Source of the DNA: Actinomycetota bacterium
GTDB lineage: Bacteria > Actinomycetota > Acidimicrobiia > Acidimicrobiales > Ilumatobacteraceae
Length of the DNA stretch: 39,018 nt
Assembly (NCBI GenBank): GCA_005793785.1
Contig: SXPW01000115.1
Coordinates: 1-39,018, forward strand
Direction: 5' to 3'
The notes under the pieces were generated by a model. It was not told where the DNA came from. It did no database searches and saw nothing but the letters and a program-made list of their open reading frames with translations. The translations under genes and the position numbers were made by a program. This document shows, piece by piece, positions 36,285 through 39,018 of this stretch (within the stretch, counting starts at the first letter, position 1; each line of letters opens with the position of its first letter).

Positions 36285-39018
36285 TCAACGAATGGAGACG
36301 GCATCACCGAACTTGGCTCGCAACAATCCGATGACCTTGCCGATATCCACGGAGAACTCGGGCCCCAGCGCCACCACCTTCGAACCGAAACCGAGGAACA
36401 CCGGTGAATCTCCGGCGTGCGTTTCCAACAACGCCTTGACGTCGGCGATCGCCTCGGGCGAAATGGTGCGTCGCGCCAGATCGATGTGCAGCGACTCGAT
36501 ACCGTTCTTGGGTACCTCGATCACGCTGACGTCCGAAGCCATCAGCGTCATTCGTGCCTCGTCGCGCCGATCCAGGCGTCCTCGAATGATGACGATCTGG
36601 TCGTCCACGATGAGATGCCCGTGCGTCTTGTAGAGCTTCGGAAACACCGTCACTTCGATTGCACCCGCCAGGTCCTCCAGCGTGAAGGTCGCCATCTGCT
36701 CACCCTTGCGAGTGAATCGTGAATCGACACCGGAGATGACCCCACCGAGTGCGAGATTCTCCTCGGTTCGGTCGGGCACCTCGACGATCGGACACGTCAC
36801 TCGCCTGCCGATGACGCTCTCTAGGCCGCGCAGCGGGTGGTCGCTCACGTAGAAACCGAGCATCTCTTTCTCCAAGCGCAGTTGTTCGGACTTGTCGAAG
36901 GCCAGGTCGGGAATCTCCTCGCGCTCCGTGAACCCGTCCGCGGACTCCTCCGCTTCACCGAAGAGACTCATCACTCCCTGGTCTCGCTCGCGGCGACGCA
37001 CCAGTGCCTGATCGACGAGTCGCTCGAACACCAACGACAATCCCCGCCGCGGATGGCCGAGTGAGTCGAAGGCTCCCGCCTTGATCAATGACTCGATGGT
37101 TCGTTTGTTCAGGGCTTGTTCCGGAACTCGTTCGACGAAATCGTGGAATGATGCGAACTTGCCCGACTTCTCGCGCTGTTCGACGATGAGGGCAGCCGCG
37201 CCCTCGCCGACGTTGCGAATTCCCGAGAGTCCGAAACTCACGGCCGACTGTCCCTCGATCGGGGCGAAGTCGACGCCGGACTCGTTGATGTCCGGCGTGC
37301 GAACCGACACCTGGTTGGCTCCGGCATCCGAGAGATACAACGCGGCCCGGTCGTTGTTGCCCTTCACCGACGTGAGCAGGCAGGCGAAGTACTGCACGGG
37401 GTGGTGCGTCTTCAACCACGCGGTCTGATACGTGATGAGGCCATAACCGAACGCATGACTCTTGGTGAAGGCGTAATCGGCGAACTTCTCGATGATGCCG
37501 AAGAGGTCCCGACCGAGCGATTCGCCGTATCCGTTCTCCGCGCAACCGCCGACGAACTTCGGTCGTTGTTCGGCCATGGCCACCGGGTCCTTCTTCGCGC
37601 AGGCCTTGCGGAGGGAGTCGGCTTGCGCCAGGGAGTATCCGGCGAACTTCTGCGCGACGCGCATGATGCTCTCCTGATAGATCATGAGCCCGTAGGTGTC
37701 TCCCAACACTTCGGTCGCGTCGGCATGGAAGAAACGGGAGGGCTTGCGGTTGTTCTTGAAGTCGGCGTAATCGTTGTGCATGTTCTCGGCCATCGGACCT
37801 GGCCGGTAGAGCGCCAACACGGCGGCGACGTCCTCGAATCGTTTGGGAACCAACGATCGCAGTAGCGCGCGCATCGGTGTGGACTCGAGTTGGAACACGC
37901 CGATGGTGTTGCCCGACGCCAGGAGTTGGTAGGTCTTGGAATCGTCCAACGGTATGTCGTTGATGTCGAAGTTCGGTTGGCGGCTCCGAATGAGCGCCTC
38001 GGCGTCAGTGATGACGTCGAGGTTGCGCAATCCGAGGATGTCCATCTTCAGGAGTCCGAGCGACTCCACACCGTGCATTTCGTACTGGGTGACGACGGGC
38101 GACTCCTCGAGTTTTCGTCCGGCCTCCGGCTTGCGCTGGATCGGCAGGTACTCGGTGAGCGGTTCCTTGGTAATAACCACCGCCGCCGCGTGGATACCGA
38201 CGGAACGTTTCAGCCCTTCCAGTCCCTGCGCAACCTCCACGACGGTCTTGGCCTGACTGTCTGATTCACAGAGGGCTCGCAGGTCGGCGGCGGCTCGGAA
38301 TCCATCCATGTGCTTTTCGTTCTGTTCGAAGCAGTAACGCAATGGTGTGTCGCGCCCCATCACCACCGGTGGCATCAACTTGGCGATCTTGTCACCGACT
38401 GCATACGGATGACCGAGTACGCGGGCCGCGTCCCGCACGGCGTTGCGCGCCTTGATGGTGCCGAAGGTGATGATCTGGGCGACATGGTCGCGTCCGTACT
38501 TCTCCGCCGCGTATCGAATCATCTCGTCGCGGTACCGCGAGTCGAAGTCCATGTCGATGTCGGGCATCGATACGCGATCGGGGTTGAGGAATCGCTCGAA
38601 GAGCAGGTCGTACTTCACCGGGTCGAGGTCGGTGATGCGCAACGCGTAGGCAACGGCGCAGCCTGCCGCGGAGCCACGACCAGGACCGACTCGAATCCCC
38701 CGTTCGCGGGCATGACGAATGAGGTCCCACACGATGAGGAAGTAGGAGGCGAATCCCATGTCGCAGATGACCTTGAGTTCGTAGGCGATGCGCTCGACGA
38801 CGGCCTTGGGGATCTCCGCACCCCAACGTCGTGCGGCACCTTCACGCGTGAGGTGCTCCAGGTATGCGCGATCATCGGCGAATCCCGTGGGAATCGGAAA
38901 GTCCGGCAATACGTATTTACCGAACTCGATCGTGGTATTGGCGCGCTCGGCGATCCACAAGGTGTTGTCGCACGCGTCGGGGGTTTCGCGGAACAACTGT
39001 CGCATCTCGGATGCCGAC
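36285..39018 (-). CDS. dnaE: DNA polymerase III alpha subunit, C-terminal part (cut by window end)
   Basis: About 910 residues are visible and the frame runs out of the window at 39018; the missing N-terminal part would hold the PHP domain. Seen: SASEMRQLFRETPDACDNTLWIAERANTTIEFGKY, GPGRGSAAGCAVAYAL, catalytic PDIDMDF (about 38561-38541), VGIHAAAVVI, FAGYSLAQADSLRKACAKKD, HHPVQYFACLLTS, and the C-terminal OB fold with FTRKGEQMATFTLEDLAGAIEVTVFP. Main replicative polymerase. The 98 bases behind it (36187-36284) hold no gene; a perfect palindrome GACGACGTCGTC covers the stop codon. Confidence 0.96.
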   Translation of the reverse strand, partial: SASEMRQLFRETPDACDNTLWIAERANTTIEFGKYVLPDFPIPTGFADDRAYLEHLTREGAARRWGAEIPKAVVERIAYELKVICDMGFASYFLIVWDLIRHARERGIRVGPGRGSAAGCAVAYALRITDLDPVKYDLLFERFLNPDRVSMPDIDMDFDSRYRDEMIRYAAEKYGRDHVAQIITFGTIKARNAVRDAARVLGHPYAVGDKIAKLMPPVVMGRDTPLRYCFEQNEKHMDGFRAAADLRALCESDSQAKTVVEVAQGLEGLKRSVGIHAAAVVITKEPLTEYLPIQRKPEAGRKLEESPVVTQYEMHGVESLGLLKMDILGLRNLDVITDAEALIRSRQPNFDINDIPLDDSKTYQLLASGNTIGVFQLESTPMRALLRSLVPKRFEDVAAVLALYRPGPMAENMHNDYADFKNNRKPSRFFHADATEVLGDTYGLMIYQESIMRVAQKFAGYSLAQADSLRKACAKKDPVAMAEQRPKFVGGCAENGYGESLGRDLFGIIEKFADYAFTKSHAFGYGLITYQTAWLKTHHPVQYFACLLTSVKGNNDRAALYLSDAGANQVSVRTPDINESGVDFAPIEGQSAVSFGLSGIRNVGEGAAALIVEQREKSGKFASFHDFVERVPEQALNKRTIESLIKAGAFDSLGHPRRGLSLVFERLVDQALVRRRERDQGVMSLFGEAEESADGFTEREEIPDLAFDKSEQLRLEKEMLGFYVSDHPLRGLESVIGRRVTCPIVEVPDRTEENLALGGVISGVDSRFTRKGEQMATFTLEDLAGAIEVTVFPKLYKTHGHLIVDDQIVIIRGRLDRRDEARMTLMASDVSVIEVPKNGIESLHIDLARRTISPEAIADVKALLETHAGDSPVFLGFGSKVVALGPEFSVDIGKVIGLLRAKFGDAVSIR

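Noticed and set aside
36275..36286. GACGACGTCGTC palindrome as dnaE terminator
   Set aside because: Covers the stop codon, no loop space and no T-run; GACGAC-type repeats are common here.
1..39018. Mobile elements, CRISPR, phage or plasmid genes
   Set aside because: All genes are core or metabolic; no transposase, integrase, direct-repeat array or inverted terminal repeats seen.

Overview
This GC-rich, very compact window comes from an actinobacterium. The evidence is a mycothiol ligase (mshC), an InhA-type enoyl reductase, coenzyme-F420 enzymes (an npdG-like reductase and a luciferase-like oxidoreductase), a phosphatidylinositol-mannoside cluster (pgsA, acyltransferase, pimA), and the gene order thrS-HIT-pgsA-acyltransferase-pimA ... 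pdxS-pdxT-yebC ... ruvC-ruvA-ruvB, which I know from mycobacteria. The style of the proteins, many GTG starts and several unfamiliar small proteins suggest a deep-branching lineage such as Acidimicrobiia, but that placement is inference. I see no insertion sequence, phage gene, CRISPR array or toxin-antitoxin pair. No gene-free stretch exceeds about 170 bases.

Layout. 1-1402 (minus): two small unknown proteins, an EamA-type transporter and the 5' part of a tRNA directly behind it. 1420-4276: a small membrane protein (+), metX (-) behind a SAM-riboswitch-like leader, a DCC-family protein (-) and SURF1 (+). 4224-8387 (minus): an operon of MoxR ATPase, VWA protein, histidine phosphatase and lycopene cyclase. 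8447-14400: murJ (+), obg-proB (-), dgt-like and nucleoside hydrolase genes (+). 14397-23924 (minus): pimA, lemA, htpX, a DUF3048 lipoprotein, pdxS, pdxT, yebC, bcp, ruvC, ruvA, ruvB, rplU, rpmA. 23973-24893 (+): an F420-type oxidoreductase. 24881-32099 (minus): a tightly packed eight-gene run, npdG, mshC, plsC, thrS, HIT, unknown membrane protein, pgsA, PIM acyltransferase. 32112-34896 (+): fabI and a YyaL-type protein. 34883-39018 (minus): nitroreductase, an unknown protein, and dnaE cut by the window end.

How the genes fit together. pgsA, the acyltransferase and pimA make and acylate inositol-phospholipid mannosides for the envelope; plsC and fabI supply phospholipid and fatty-acid chemistry; murJ exports the cell-wall precursor. 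mshC makes mycothiol, the inositol-based thiol of actinobacteria, so inositol chemistry links two parts of the same operon. pdxS and pdxT make pyridoxal phosphate. ruvABC, dnaE and dgt serve DNA replication and repair. metX starts methionine synthesis and appears to be under SAM control.

The most interesting signals are regulatory: a SAM-I/SAM-IV-clan riboswitch before metX that can be folded with P1-P5 and a P3-loop pseudoknot; a repeated start architecture, TANNNT then 6-7 bases then the start codon, implying widespread leaderless mRNAs; symmetric TANNNTA elements between divergent genes that could act as bidirectional promoters; and a probable CTG start codon in htpX that forms a 4-base CTGA overlap with lemA.
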